This document shows positions 24,902 through 34,725 of a stretch of DNA of 64,000 bases, piece after piece. Numbering within the stretch: the first letter of the stretch is position 1; each line of letters opens with the position of its first letter. Location of the stretch: the NCBI RefSeq assembly GCF_016865425.1, contig NZ_AP023355.1, positions 5,330,198 through 5,394,197 of the forward strand, written 5' to 3'. Position numbers and translations under genes: made by a program. A model generated the notes under the pieces. That model did no database searches. It was not told where the DNA came from and saw only the letters and a list, made by a program, of their open reading frames with translations. This DNA comes from Actinocatenispora thailandica. GTDB taxonomy: Bacteria > Actinomycetota > Actinomycetes > Mycobacteriales > Micromonosporaceae.

Positions 24902-27709
24902 ATGGACAGTCGTACCACGCTGGTCGGCCGCGCCGCCGAACTCGCGGCGCTCGACGCGGCGGTGCGGTCGGGCCTGGCCGGCGCCGCAGTGCTGGTGGAA
25001 CTGGCCGGCGATCCGGGGATGGGCAAGACCCGGCTGCTGACCGCGCTGTCCGAGCGGGCCCGCGGCGCCGACCTGCACGCCGTGCACGCCGCCGGCGCCC
25101 GGATGACCACCGGCGTGCCGTACTCGGCGCTGACCCCACTGCTGCGCGGCCTCGGCATCGCCGTCGACGGCGACCGCGGCGGCACCGACCTGACCCGCTG
25201 GGAACTGTACCGGGCGGTACGGGCGGCGTTCGACCGCCCGACGCTGGTGTGCCTGGACGATGCGCACTGGGCCGACTCCGCCTCGCTCGACCTGCTCGGC
25301 CGGCTGCTGCTGGACCCCCCGGAGACCGGCCTGGTCGCCGCCGTGGCACACCGCCACCGGCAGGACCCGCCGGCGCTGGCCGAGGCGCTCGGGCTGCGCT
25401 CACCGACCGTCGAGCACCGGCTGCTGTCGCTGCGCCCGCTGTCGGTCGACGACGTCGGCCGCCTCGTCGGCCTGCCGGCCGGGCCACGGCTCACCGAGAC
25501 CCACGCCGCATCCGGCGGAAATCCTTTGTACGCCTTGGCATTGCGCACCGGCATCGACGGCGGCGACGCCGCGGCGGGCCCGGCGGTGGCGGCCCTGCGC
25601 GCCGAGGTCGGCGGCCTGCCACCGGACCAGGCCCGGGTGCTGGGGGTGGCGGCGGTCGCCGGCGACGGCTGCCCGCCGAGCCTGGTACTCGCCTGCAGCA
25701 CCGACGACGCGGGCGGCGCCGGAGCCGACCGGTACGACGGCGTGGCCAGTGCCGGAGCGGGCCGGTACGACGACGCGGGCGGCGCCGGAGCCGACCGGTA
25801 CGAGGCGGCGCTGGACCGGCTGCAGGAGCGGGACCTGCTCCGGCTCGACGACGACGGCCGCCTCTGGTTCCGGCACCCGGTGCTGCAGAACCTCGCCTAC
25901 CGGCAGCTGCCCGGTTCGGTGCGCCGGCGGCTGCACCGCCGGCTCGCCGCCGAACTCGGCCGCCGGGGCAGCACCGCACCGGTACGGGCGCTGCACGTGG
26001 TGCGCTCCGCCCAGCCCGGGGACGTACCGGCGGCGCGGCTGCTCCTCGACTGCGCGCAGCAGGTCGGGCCGCGGGCGCCGGGCGTCGCGGTGGAGTACCT
26101 GACCGCGGCCCGGTCGCTGCTCGGCCCGACCGAGCCGGACCTGGTCGCCACCATCGAGGTCGAGACGGCACGCCAGCTGATCGCCACCGGCGACCTCGCC
26201 GCCGCCGAGGAGATCCTGCGCGCCCCGGCGCCGGCCGCCGAGCGGGCCCGGCACGCGCTGGTCCGGGCCCGGCTGTCCCGGCTGCTGGGTCGCTACGCCG
26301 AGGCGGTCGCGACCCTGCAGGCCGAGCTGGCCGGTACCAGCGACCCGCGGCAGGTGGTGCTGCTCGCGCTGGAGGGTGCGATGTGCGCGGCGTTCGGCGG
26401 TTCGGCGGCGGTGACCGAGTTCGTGGCACTCGCGCAGCGCGCGGTCGGTGCTGTCACCGACCCGGCCTACCGCGCGGCCGTGCAGGTGGCGCGCGCGTTC
26501 CTGACCTCGATGACCGGCGGGCCGGTGCCGACCGACCTGCCCGCGGCGGCCGCCACGCTGGACGCGTTGAGCGACGGCCACCTGGTGCAGCTGCTCGACC
26601 CGTTCGGGATGCTCGGCTGGACCGAACTGGAACTGGAGCGCGATGCGGTGGCGTTGCGCCACTTCGAGCGGGCGATCGCGATCGCCGACCGGGCCGGGCA
26701 CGCCGACCTGCTGCCGTACCTGCTGGTCGGCCGCTCGTACGCGAGCAGCCGGCTCGGCGCCTTCGACACGGCCCTGGACGCGGCCCGGGACGCCGTGGAC
26801 GCGGCCCGCCGGCTGGGTGGTGCCAGTGTGGTGCTGGCGGTGGCGTTCCAGGCGTCCGCGCGGGTGTACGTGTCGGGCCCGGCCGAGGCCGCCACGGTGG
26901 TGCGCGACGCCCTCGCCCGGCCGCTGGGTACCGAGCGGGACTGGTTCGCCGAGATCGCCGCCCGGGTCGCCGCCCGGATCTCCGCCACGGCCGGCGACAC
27001 CGGCGTGGACCCGAACACGCTGCTGCGCGCCTGCGGTGGCGAGACGATGGCCTGGGTCGAGGTCTGCAACCGGCCGTACTGGTGCACCGTGCTCAGCGAG
27101 ATGTTCCTCGACCGCGGCGACCGTGAGCGGGCGCGGCACTGGCTCGGCGAGGCGGCCCGCCACGCGGAGCCGCTGGGTTTGCGCGGCGCCGACGCGCACG
27201 TGGCGACCGCGCGCGCCCGGCTGCTCGCCGAGGTCGACCTGGCCGCGGCCGTCGACGCCGCCGAGGAGGCCGTCGCCGGCTTCGGCGCGCTCGGCTGGAC
27301 CCCGGACGAGATGTACGCGCGGCTGCTCACCGCCACCCTGTCCGCCCGGGCCGGCCGCTGGTCGGCGGTCACCGACCAGCTGGCCCGCGCCCACCGGCTC
27401 GCCACGTCGATGCCGGCACCGTGGCTGCACCGGATGGTCGCCGGCGCGCAACGCCAGCTGCAGTCGGCCGCCGGCCGGCAACCGGCGCCGGGTGGCCGCG
27501 GCGAGCTGACCCGGCGGGAGCGGCAGATCGCCGAGCTGGTCGCGGCCGGCGCCACCAACGCCGACATCGCCGCCGCGTTGCACGTCACCGTCAAGACCGT
27601 GGAGGCGCACCTGTCCCGGGCCTACCGCAAGCTCGGGGTGCGCTCGCGGGCGATGCTCGTCGACGCGATCCGCAGCGCGCCGTCGCCCCGCAATGCGCCG
27701 TCGCCCTGA
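24902..27709 (+). CDS. LAL-type AAA-LuxR regulator next to the lanthipeptide cluster
   Basis: 935 residues. The ATG follows GAAAGGTG. TTLVGRAAELAALDAAV opens an ATPase with Walker A GDPGMGKT (about residues 37-44) and Walker B LVCLDDAHW. A TPR-like middle and a C-terminal LuxR HTH follow (LTRRERQIAELVAAGATNADI, then TVKTVEAHLSRAYRKLG). Same architecture as the LAL at 3.9-6.6 kb, and likewise convergent with a RiPP operon across a shared terminator. It is the likely pathway regulator of the lanthipeptide genes, by position only. A 22-residue repeated segment interrupts the ATPase region (see the repeat entry). Confidence 0.9.
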   Translation: MDSRTTLVGRAAELAALDAAVRSGLAGAAVLVELAGDPGMGKTRLLTALSERARGADLHAVHAAGARMTTGVPYSALTPLLRGLGIAVDGDRGGTDLTRWELYRAVRAAFDRPTLVCLDDAHWADSASLDLLGRLLLDPPETGLVAAVAHRHRQDPPALAEALGLRSPTVEHRLLSLRPLSVDDVGRLVGLPAGPRLTETHAASGGNPLYALALRTGIDGGDAAAGPAVAALRAEVGGLPPDQARVLGVAAVAGDGCPPSLVLACSTDDAGGAGADRYDGVASAGAGRYDDAGGAGADRYEAALDRLQERDLLRLDDDGRLWFRHPVLQNLAYRQLPGSVRRRLHRRLAAELGRRGSTAPVRALHVVRSAQPGDVPAARLLLDCAQQVGPRAPGVAVEYLTAARSLLGPTEPDLVATIEVETARQLIATGDLAAAEEILRAPAPAAERARHALVRARLSRLLGRYAEAVATLQAELAGTSDPRQVVLLALEGAMCAAFGGSAAVTEFVALAQRAVGAVTDPAYRAAVQVARAFLTSMTGGPVPTDLPAAAATLDALSDGHLVQLLDPFGMLGWTELELERDAVALRHFERAIAIADRAGHADLLPYLLVGRSYASSRLGAFDTALDAARDAVDAARRLGGASVVLAVAFQASARVYVSGPAEAATVVRDALARPLGTERDWFAEIAARVAARISATAGDTGVDPNTLLRACGGETMAWVEVCNRPYWCTVLSEMFLDRGDRERARHWLGEAARHAEPLGLRGADAHVATARARLLAEVDLAAAVDAAEEAVAGFGALGWTPDEMYARLLTATLSARAGRWSAVTDQLARAHRLATSMPAPWLHRMVAGAQRQLQSAAGRQPAPGGRGELTRRERQIAELVAAGATNADIAAALHVTVKTVEAHLSRAYRKLGVRSRAMLVDAIRSAPSPRNAPSP
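25702..25803 (+). repeat. in-frame 66-bp-period duplication inside the LAL gene
   Basis: A 35-bp block starting at 25702 recurs at 25768 and encodes DDAGGAGADRYD twice, with a degenerate copy (GVASAGAGRYD) between. It is a recent-looking expansion in a loop after the ATPase domain; the frame is kept. Confidence 0.8.
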
Positions 27710-27743
27710 GCGCTGCGCACATCACCCGGCGGCCCGTGGGCTG

Positions 27744-27798
27744 CCGGCCCCGCCGGTCCCGCCGCCGCGCCGGCGGTGCGGCACGGCGGCGGGGCCGG
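27744..27798. terminator. bidirectional terminator between the LAL gene and lanA1
   Basis: Perfect 12-bp stem (27744-27755 with 27787-27798) enclosing a GC-rich inner hairpin. Outer bases ATCACCCGGC (27721-27730) and GCCGGGTGAT can also pair. It fills the gap between convergent genes. Confidence 0.7.
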
Positions 27799-27802
27799 GT
27801 GA

Positions 27803-27976
27803 TCAGCCGTACGTGCGGCAGCCGCGGTCGGTGTCGCAGCAGCCGAACGTGTGCCAACCCTCGGTGTTGAGCACGGCGCCGCCGAACAGCGTCGTCAACT
27901 CCGGGTTCCCGGCAGGGTTCGTCTCGGCCGGTACCTCCGGGTCCTTCCAGGAACGCAGGACGTCCTCGGTGTCCAT
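27803..27976 (-). CDS. lanA1: lanthipeptide precursor LanA1 (mersacidin/lichenicidin-type leader)
   Basis: 57 residues from the ATG at 27976 behind AAGGGAGG. The leader VLRSWKDPEVPAETNPAG has the WKDP and NPAG blocks of class II mersacidin/lichenicidin leaders, followed by a double Gly (LFGG) for C39 cleavage. The core begins AVLNTEGWHTFGCC and has three Cys and four Thr, so at most three (methyl)lanthionine rings. Last gene of the minus-strand run lanM-lanT-lanA4-A3-A2-A1. Confidence 0.92.
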   Translation of the reverse strand: MDTEDVLRSWKDPEVPAETNPAGNPELTTLFGGAVLNTEGWHTFGCCDTDRGCRTYG

Positions 27977-28022
27977 CGGATTCCTCCCTTCGTCGTTCGC
28001 TCCGTCCGGTGGTGGGCCCGGC

Positions 28023-28208
28023 TCAGCAGGCGCTGAGGCAGCTCCAGTGCACGCCGGTCTGGTCCGGGCAGCAGCCCCAGGTGAGCGCGCCCTCGGTGGC
28101 GATCTGCCGGCCGCCGGCCGGGTCCGCCAGCTCGACCCGCCCGGCGGGGTGGTCCAGGATGCTGGGCAGGTCCGGGTCCTTCCAGGACCGGACGATGTCC
28201 TCGGTCAT
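28023..28208 (-). CDS. lanA2: lanthipeptide precursor LanA2
   Basis: 61 residues. The ATG at 28208 starts MTEDIVRSWKDPDLPS, followed by DHPAG (leader block of the lichenicidin family). A DPAGG site could be the cleavage point; the core then starts RQIATEGALTWGCC and has four Cys. An alternative start further upstream would break the leader pattern. It differs clearly from LanA1 after the TEG-GCC segment, so the peptides are not simple copies. Confidence 0.92.
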   Translation of the reverse strand: MTEDIVRSWKDPDLPSILDHPAGRVELADPAGGRQIATEGALTWGCCPDQTGVHWSCLSAC

Positions 28209-28261
28209 GAGTTCTCCGTTCGCTGTCTGCTGGTGTGCGGGAAGGATCGGTGCGGCGCGGG

Positions 28262-28459
28262 TCAGCAGAAGAAGTCGGTCGGGCACAGCCCGCAGGTCGA
28301 CTCGTTGGTCAACCCGTCGCAGCAGCCCAGCGTCGAGGCGTGCTCGGAACTGGGTGCCAGCCCGCCGTGCCCGGTCAGCGCCAGGTCGCCGGCCGGGTTG
28401 TCCGGGCGGGTCGCGGCGCCGGTGTCCTTCCAGCCGCGGATCGTGTCGTCGTGACTCAT
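28262..28459 (-). CDS. lanA3: lanthipeptide precursor LanA3
   Basis: 65 residues from the ATG at 28459. Leader DDTIRGWKDTGAATRPDNPAG; predicted cleavage after GHGG. The core starts LAPSSEHASTLGCC and ends CGLCPTDFFC, with five Cys and a rich supply of Ser/Thr, so several rings are possible. The C-terminal Cys could form a ring or, as in some RiPPs, an aminovinyl end. No decarboxylase gene is seen here, so an aminovinyl end is unlikely. Confidence 0.92.
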   Translation of the reverse strand: MSHDDTIRGWKDTGAATRPDNPAGDLALTGHGGLAPSSEHASTLGCCDGLTNESTCGLCPTDFFC

Positions 28460-28472
28460 CACGGTCTTCCTC

Positions 28473-28667
28473 TCAGCAGCAGCCAATGGTGGCACTGACC
28501 ATGCAGGTGCCCTTGCCGACGGTGGCGTTGCACGACGCCGGGCACACGCTGCCCCAGCTGTCGGCGATCATCCCGCCGGTCTCGGCGGCCAGGTCGATCT
28601 CGCCGGCCGGGTTGGCCGCCGCCGCCGTCGAGTCCGGGTCCTTCCACGACCGGATCAGGTCGCTCAT
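28473..28667 (-). CDS. lanA4: lanthipeptide precursor LanA4, coupled to lanT
   Basis: 64 residues. The ATG at 28667 overlaps the lanT stop (ATGA), so its translation depends on ribosomes finishing LanT. Leader LIRSWKDPDSTAAAANPAG, cleavage after ETGG. The core starts MIADSWGSVCPASCNATVG and ends TIGCC, with five Cys. The MIA start is shared with LanA5, and together they look like one sub-type; LanA1-A3 share a TxGCC segment. Confidence 0.92.
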   Translation of the reverse strand: MSDLIRSWKDPDSTAAAANPAGEIDLAAETGGMIADSWGSVCPASCNATVGKGTCMVSATIGCC

Positions 28668-30855
28668 CGGATGCTCCTTTCGGTGTCACGAGACGGCACG
28701 GCGCCGCCCCGGGTCTCGGAATCGGCGGTACCGAACAGCTGCCGGTACCGGCCGTCCACCGCCACCAGATCGGCGTGCCGGCCGCGCTGCACGACCCGAC
28801 CCCGGTCCAGTACCAGGATCTGGTCGGCGCCGCGGATCGCTGACAGCCGGTGCGAGATGACCACCCGGGTCACCGCCAACCGCGCCAGCGCGGCGTCGAC
28901 CTCGCGTTCGGTCTGCGGATCCAGGTGGCTGGTGGCCTCGTCCAGCACCAGCAGCCGGGGCGGTGCACCAGCGCGCGGGCCAGCGCGATGCGTTGCCGCT
29001 GGCCGGCCGACAGGGCCGTACCGCCCTCACCGACCAGCGTGTCGTAGCCCATCGGCAGCGCCAGCACGTCGTCGTGCAGGCCCGCGGCGCGGGCCGCGTC
29101 GATCACCTCGGCGTCGGTGGCGTCCGGCCGGCTCAGTACCAGGTTGTCCCGGATGCTGCCGTTGAACAGGGTCAGCTCCTGCAGCACGGCGCCGCAGTGC
29201 GACCGCAGGTCGGGTACGTCCAGCTCGGCCACCGTGACCCCGTCGTGGCGCACCTCGCCGTCGGTGGGCCGCAACAGGCCCAGCAGCAGCAGTCCCAGCG
29301 TGCTCTTGCCCGACCCGGTCCGGCCGACCACGCCGAGCTTGCCGCCGGCCGGCAGGTCGAACCCGACGTCGGTGAGGATCGGCGGCTGGCTGTCGTGGTA
29401 GCGGAAACCCAAGCCCCGCACGGTGATCCGGGTCGGTTCGCCGGCCGGCAGCCGGACCGTACCGCTCTGCTCCGCCGGCGTGTCGAGCACGTCGAACAGC
29501 CGCTCCACCTGGGCCCGCACCGCGTGGTACAGCTGGCCGACACCGGCGAAGGTCTCCAACGGCGACAGGATGGACAGCGCGACGGCGTTGGCGGCGAGCA
29601 TCGCGCCGAGGCTCAACCGTCCGGACAGCACCATGCCGGCGCCGAACCACAGCAACGCCAGCGGCCCCAGGGTGCCGACCGCCCGCTGCGCCGCACCGAG
29701 TACCGCCGTGCCACGGCCGCGGCGCACCATCGCCCGCTGGTACCGGTCGAACAGCCGCCGCCAGTGCGCGACGGCCCGCTCCTCCACCCCGTTGGCCTTC
29801 AGCGGGATGACCGCCTCCAGCGTCTCCACCAGGTAGCTCTGTTCCTCCGACCGGGCGGTCAGCTCGCGCTGCGCCAGCACCCGCAGCCGCCGGTACGTCG
29901 CGGCCAGCACCAGCGCCTGCGCGACGGCCAGCGGTACCAGCGGCAGCAGGTACAGCGGGGACAGCAGCACGACCGCGACCAGGTAGCCGATCAGCAGGAA
30001 CCCGTCCACGATCATCGTCAGCAGCTGCTGGCTCAACGTCTCGCGGGTGGTGGAGACGCTGGACAGCCGCATCAGCAGGTCGCCGCGGCCGCGGTCCAGG
30101 AAGAACCCGATCGGCAGCCGGAACAGGTGCTTGACGAACCCGTGCGTCAGTTCCCGGTCGCCCAGCGCGCGCAGCCCCAGCAACGCCAGCCCGCGGGCCA
30201 GCGTCAACCCGCCGTACGCGACGCCGACCGCGACGATGCCCAGGCCGACGGCGGGCAGCAGGTCGGTCCGGTGCGCCGGTACCAGGGTGTCCACGACCAG
30301 CTTGGTGAGCAACGGGATGCCCAGCCCCAGCGCCTGCAGCCCGGCGGCGAACAGCACGGTCAGCGCGATCAGCCGCCGCCCGCCCGGTACCGAGGCGAAC
30401 TGGCGCAGGTAGCGCACCATCGGCGCGTCCCGCCACCGGGTTCGGCGCCGCTGCAACCGATCCGTCGGCGACAGCCGCAGCAGGACCCCGCCGTACTGGT
30501 CGTCGAAGTCGGCGCGCGGCAGCCGCTGCCGGCCGACGCCCGGATCCACCAGCGACACCGTCCGGTCGTCGGCGCGCACCACGACGACGAAGTGGTGCCG
30601 GGCCAGGTAGGCGATCGCCGGGCCGGTCAGCGGCCCGGCCGGCAGCCGGTCGGAGCGCTCGATGCCGACCGCCAGGCCCGCCTTCTCGGCGGCGGCGGCG
30701 ATCGCGGACACCGACACCCCGTCCCGGCCGGTACCCAGAAGTGCCCGGCACTCCGGCACCGAGGTGTCCCGCCCGTACCGGCTGAGCACCATCGCCAGGC
30801 ACGCGGCACCGCACTCGGTGCGGGTCAGCTGGAACCGCAGCGGTACCCGGGTCAC
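28664..30855 (-). CDS. lanT: LanT: ABC transporter with C39 leader peptidase (one-base frameshift)
   Basis: GTG start at 30855 overlapping the lanM stop. The C39 peptidase has Cys15 in LTRTECGAAC, His88 in ARHHFVVVV and Asp104 in SLVDPGVG. Membrane domain, then ATPase with GRTGSGKST and LSAGQRQRIALARALVHRP. Here the frame breaks in the G run 28957-28960; one more G restores LVHRPRLLVLDEATSHLDP and a total of 730 residues. The second part (DEATSHLD, ISHRLSAIRGADQI) is intact. It should cut at double-Gly sites and export all five lanthipeptides. I judge the break to be a sequencing error, since both halves are well conserved. Confidence 0.92.
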
Positions 30856-33800
30856 GGCCGTACCGCCAGCAGCAGCACCGGCGCGATCCGGTCCGGCGCC
30901 GCGAGGCGGAGCAGCCCGTGGCCGATGCCGGACAGCCCGGTCATCAACCCCGGCGTCGGCACCGACGACGGGGTGCCGCAGCGCGGGCCGACCCGGTCCA
31001 GGTGCCCCAGTACGGCCGCGGCGAGGGTGTCCCGGTGCCCGGCCGCGTCCGGGGCGCCGGCGCGGGCGGCGACGGTGAACAGTTCCAGGTTGCCCAGGTC
31101 GCCGTGGCAGATGCTGTGGTTGCCGAAGTGCCCGAACACCGCCGTGGAGCGCAGCGCGCGGGTCAGGTCGGCGGCCGTGTCGGCGTCCCGCTCACCGGCC
31201 GGCAGCGCCGCCCGCGCCAGCCCGGTACCGGGCGCGCCGTGGCACCAGGCGTGCATGTGCGGCACCTCGACCGGTTCGCTGCGCCGTGCCCACGGCCGGT
31301 CCGGCAGTTGTCGCAGGTCCGGCCAGTTGTCCAGGTCCGGGCGAAACAGCGACCGCTCGTAGGCCAGCGCCGCCCGGCCGGCGGCACGCGCGGCGGCGTC
31401 GCCGGTGCGCGCCGCGTACCGCAGCAGGGCCCAGCCGATCCCCGCCGCGCCGTGCGAGAACCCGGTCAGTGGCCGGCCGGAGTCCATGGTGTACCAACCG
31501 GTCCCGCCCTCGACCTGGACCGCGGTGTCGACCAGCCGGGCCGCGCAGGCCGCGGCCAGCCGGGCCGCCACCGTCCCGCCGACGCCGGCGTCCAGCAGCG
31601 ACTCGGCGAGCGCCAGGCAGCCGGCCGCGCCGCCGATGATGTCCAGCGTCTCGTCCCGCTCGACCAGGCCGGTGACCCAGTCGAGGATGCCGGGCACCGG
31701 TTCGGCCAGCTCCGCGTCGTCCAGCAGCGTCGCGGCCGAGGCGAGCGCGTAGGCCACCCCGGTCGGCCCGAGTACGGGCCGAGCACGCCACGGACCTCGC
31801 CTTCCCGGTCGATCATCGGCCGGACGTGGTCGACCTGGGCCGGCAGCGGGCGCAGCGTCGCGCGGGCCAGGTCCGCGTACCGTTGCTCGCCGGTGAGGTG
31901 GGCCAGCCCGGCCAGGAACACGGCGACCCCCGGATAGCCGTTGTACAGGTCGGCGCGCAGCTGGGTGACCATCCACTGGGTGTCCTGCACCAGGTCCATG
32001 CCGAGCCAGCCGACCCGGTCGGCGCGCCGGTACGCCGAGTCGGCCAGCCGGTCACCGATCGTCCGGGCGTGCTCCAGCGCGCGTTCGGCCACGCTCGCCG
32101 CCGGGTCGGGCGCGCTGCGGGCCGACCGGGACGCGGTGCCATGGCCGGTCTCGGCCCGGGTCGCCAGCGTCGCCTCGATGACCCACTCCTGCTCGGCCAG
32201 GTCGTCGTCGCCCAGCCGGTCGAGCACCCGCCGGGTGCGGTCCAGCCCGGACTCCGGCAGCACGCCGGCGATCCGGCCGCCGTCGACGCCGTACAGGTCG
32301 GTGGAGCCGGCCCGGGTACGAAACAGCGGCACGTCGCCGTGCCACAGGTCGGTCAGTTCCGCGCCGACCAGCCGCAGCCGCGCGGCGTCCGACACCGACG
32401 CCGCCCACAGCAGGCCGAACACCCGCTCCCGGTCCAGCGCGTCCCGGCCGACGTCGGGGTGGCTGGACTCGGTGAGGATCAGCATGTAGTTGCGGGTCGC
32501 CCGAACGATGCACCGGGTCTCGTCGGCCGCGCACCGCTCGACCAGCCCGGCGAGCTGATCCCGGTGCGCGGCCAGCACCTGGTAGCCGGCCCGGAACCCG
32601 GCCAGCAGGTCCGCCGCGAACTCCCGGACGTCCAGGTCGCGACCGGCCAGGGTGGGCCGGTTCTGGCTGCCCGGGAACTCCCGGTAGTCGCGCACCAGCC
32701 GCATCTCGTCGGTACCGGCGGCGTCGAAGGTCACCGACTTGAACGGCAGCACGCCGCCCTTGTCGCCGCCCATCCCGCCGACGTCGAGGACCCCGCCGTC
32801 GGGTCCGTAGAGCACCGCCGGCAGCAGGCCGGTACGGCTGACCGAGTCGCGCAGCGCGGCCATCGCCGGGTCGTCGTCGGTGAACGCGGCGCCGGTGGTG
32901 ACCGGCAGGTCGCCGTGGAACACGGACTCCAGGTCGACCACCACCGGGTCGGCGCCGCAGGCGATCACGTTCTCGTAGTGGAAGTCCACTGCGGCCAGCA
33001 CGTACAGCAGCGCCAGCAGGGCGCCCTGCCGCCGGAAGTACCCGCGGGCCTCGTCGGTGTCGGCGCACTCGGCGACCGGGACGAACTCCGTCCAGCCGTA
33101 CCCGTCCGCCGACAGCACCCGCACCCGGCGCAGCGCGGCGTCCGGCAGCCGCTGCGCGTACCAGCCCAGGATGTCGTTGACGTGCTCGTGCAGTGCCAGC
33201 GACCGCGGCTTGTACACCAGCCGGGCACCGTCGGCGAAGCGCAGCACCGCGACCGACCGGCCCCGGTCGTGCGCGTCGCCGCCGCCCATCGCGACCTCGA
33301 CCAGCGTCCCCGGCTCCCCGTCGAGTAGCCGGTCGACCAGCGCCGGCCGGTCGGCCGCGAACCGGGCCAGGAACTCCGCGTACGCCTCGACGGCCTGGTC
33401 GGCGAGCGTGACCAGGGTCCGGCCCAGCACCGCGTACTCGTCGAGCAGCGCGGCGAGTTCCGCCGGATCCGCGAGCAGTTCGGCGAACGACCAGAACCGG
33501 GCGGTGGCGTCGGCTCCGGACAGCCGGTCGGCGAGCCGCATCACGTTGAGTTCCAGCACCAGGATCCGGCTCGCCGCATCCACCAGCTGCCGGGCCAGCG
33601 CCGCCCGGAACGCCGCCAGCAACGCCGGACCGTCGACGTCCGGCGCCAGGGTGTACTCCGAACGTCGGGCCAGCCGGTCGGCGGCGTCGGCGACGAACGG
33701 CTCGACGATCGCGGCGAACGCGTCCCGCCAGTCGTCGGTCCTGGCCACGCTGCGGTGCGGCATTTCGGCGACGATGCGTTCGACCCGGCCGGCCCAGGAC

Positions 33801-34123
33801 GGTGCGCCGGCACGCGCGGCGAGCTCGTCGGCCGGTTCGGCGAGCAGATCGAGCAGCCGCTGCGGATCGATCCCGTACCCGGTCAGCACCGGGGCGACGG
33901 CATCGTCGGTGACCTCCGGGTACGCGGTGCGCCACCGGTCCAGCCGGCGCGCCGCCCGGTCGGCGTCCGGGCTACCCGGTACCGCCGGGGACGGTGCGCC
34001 CGGCGCGGCGATCCGTTCGGCCAGCGTCAGCGCGCGGGCCCACCAGGATCCGGTCAGCGCCGGCCGCTCGCCGCGTTCCCACGGCAGTCCCAGTACCGGC
34101 AGGGGGTGCTTGTCGACGGGCAC
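30852..34123 (-). CDS. lanM: LanM: class II lanthipeptide synthetase (one-base frameshift)
   Basis: GTG start at 34123 behind GAGGAG. The N-terminal 600 residues are the dehydratase (DUF4135): LVYKPRSLALHEHVN, DFHYENVIACG and VDLESVFHGDLP. The C-terminal cyclase shows the LanC zinc ligands: Cys in HAWCHGAPG (about residue 959) and Cys-His in SICHGDLGN (about 1004). The frame breaks at 31765-31769, where GGCCC needs one more G. Adding it joins GVLGPYSG to PTGVAYALASAA and gives about 1,090 residues, normal for LanM. It dehydrates Ser/Thr and closes thioether rings in the five precursors. Only one LanM serves all of them. Confidence 0.94.
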
Positions 34124-34296
34124 GATGACTCCTCACGGACGGCGAACGGGATGCCGCGAACGCGGCCGACGGTGTTGCCGGGCACGCGCAAGGTGGTGTG
34201 GCGCAGTCGTTCTGGCGCGGGTCGTGGCGGGTGGCGGCGGGTGGCGTGGCGCGCGGGCCGCGGCGGGTTCGCGGCCGGTGGCCGGCGGCCGGTCGC

Positions 34297-34325
34297 GGGC
34301 CGGCGGGCGGGGCACCCGCCGGCCC
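34297..34325 (-). terminator. hairpin after lanA5, before lanM
   Basis: Perfect 11-bp stem (34297-34307 with 34315-34325), 7-base loop, starting 8 bases after the lanA5 stop. It is in the same position as the hairpin behind the NHLP precursor and may act as an attenuator ahead of lanM-lanT. Confidence 0.65.
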
Positions 34326-34333
34326 CGATCCGC

Positions 34334-34519
34334 TCAGCTGCAGGTGACCCCGCAGGTCACACCGCTCAGGCAGCAGTCGTCGCTGAGCCAGTTCCAGTCG
34401 GTACGCGGGGTGGCGATCATGCCGCCGTGGGCCGAGTCGAGCTCGATCCGGCCGGCCGGGTTCGGCCGTCCCGGGGCGTCGAGATCCTTCCAGCCACGAA
34501 TGGTCTGCTCGTGATCCAT
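34334..34519 (-). CDS. lanA5: lanthipeptide precursor LanA5, first gene of the operon
   Basis: 61 residues from the ATG at 34519 behind GGGAGCAGAC. Leader HEQTIRGWKDLDAPGRPNPAG; cleavage after SAHGG. The core starts MIATPRTDWNWLSDDCC and ends GVTCGVTCS, with four Cys and several Thr. The MIA start links it to LanA4. It lies at the other end of the cluster from LanA1-A4, directly upstream of lanM. Confidence 0.9.
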   Translation of the reverse strand: MDHEQTIRGWKDLDAPGRPNPAGRIELDSAHGGMIATPRTDWNWLSDDCCLSGVTCGVTCS

Positions 34520-34725
34520 GTCTGCTCCCAACCGCCGGCGCGGGCCGCCGACGGGATCACATCCTCGCGACGGTGCGGAGCACCCACCATCCGGGTGAAC
34601 CCGCTAATCGTCCCTACATCCGCGCGCGGGCGGGCAGGCAATCCGGTACGGATACCAGCGATGCGGGCATTCCGGTACGGGTTCCGCCGATGCGGTCGGC
34701 TCGCGATCGGGCCGGGCGCAGCACG

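Noticed and set aside
30852-31976. A separate LanC cyclase gene
   Set aside because: It is the C-terminal part of LanM in another frame; one added base at 31765-31769 joins them into one protein.
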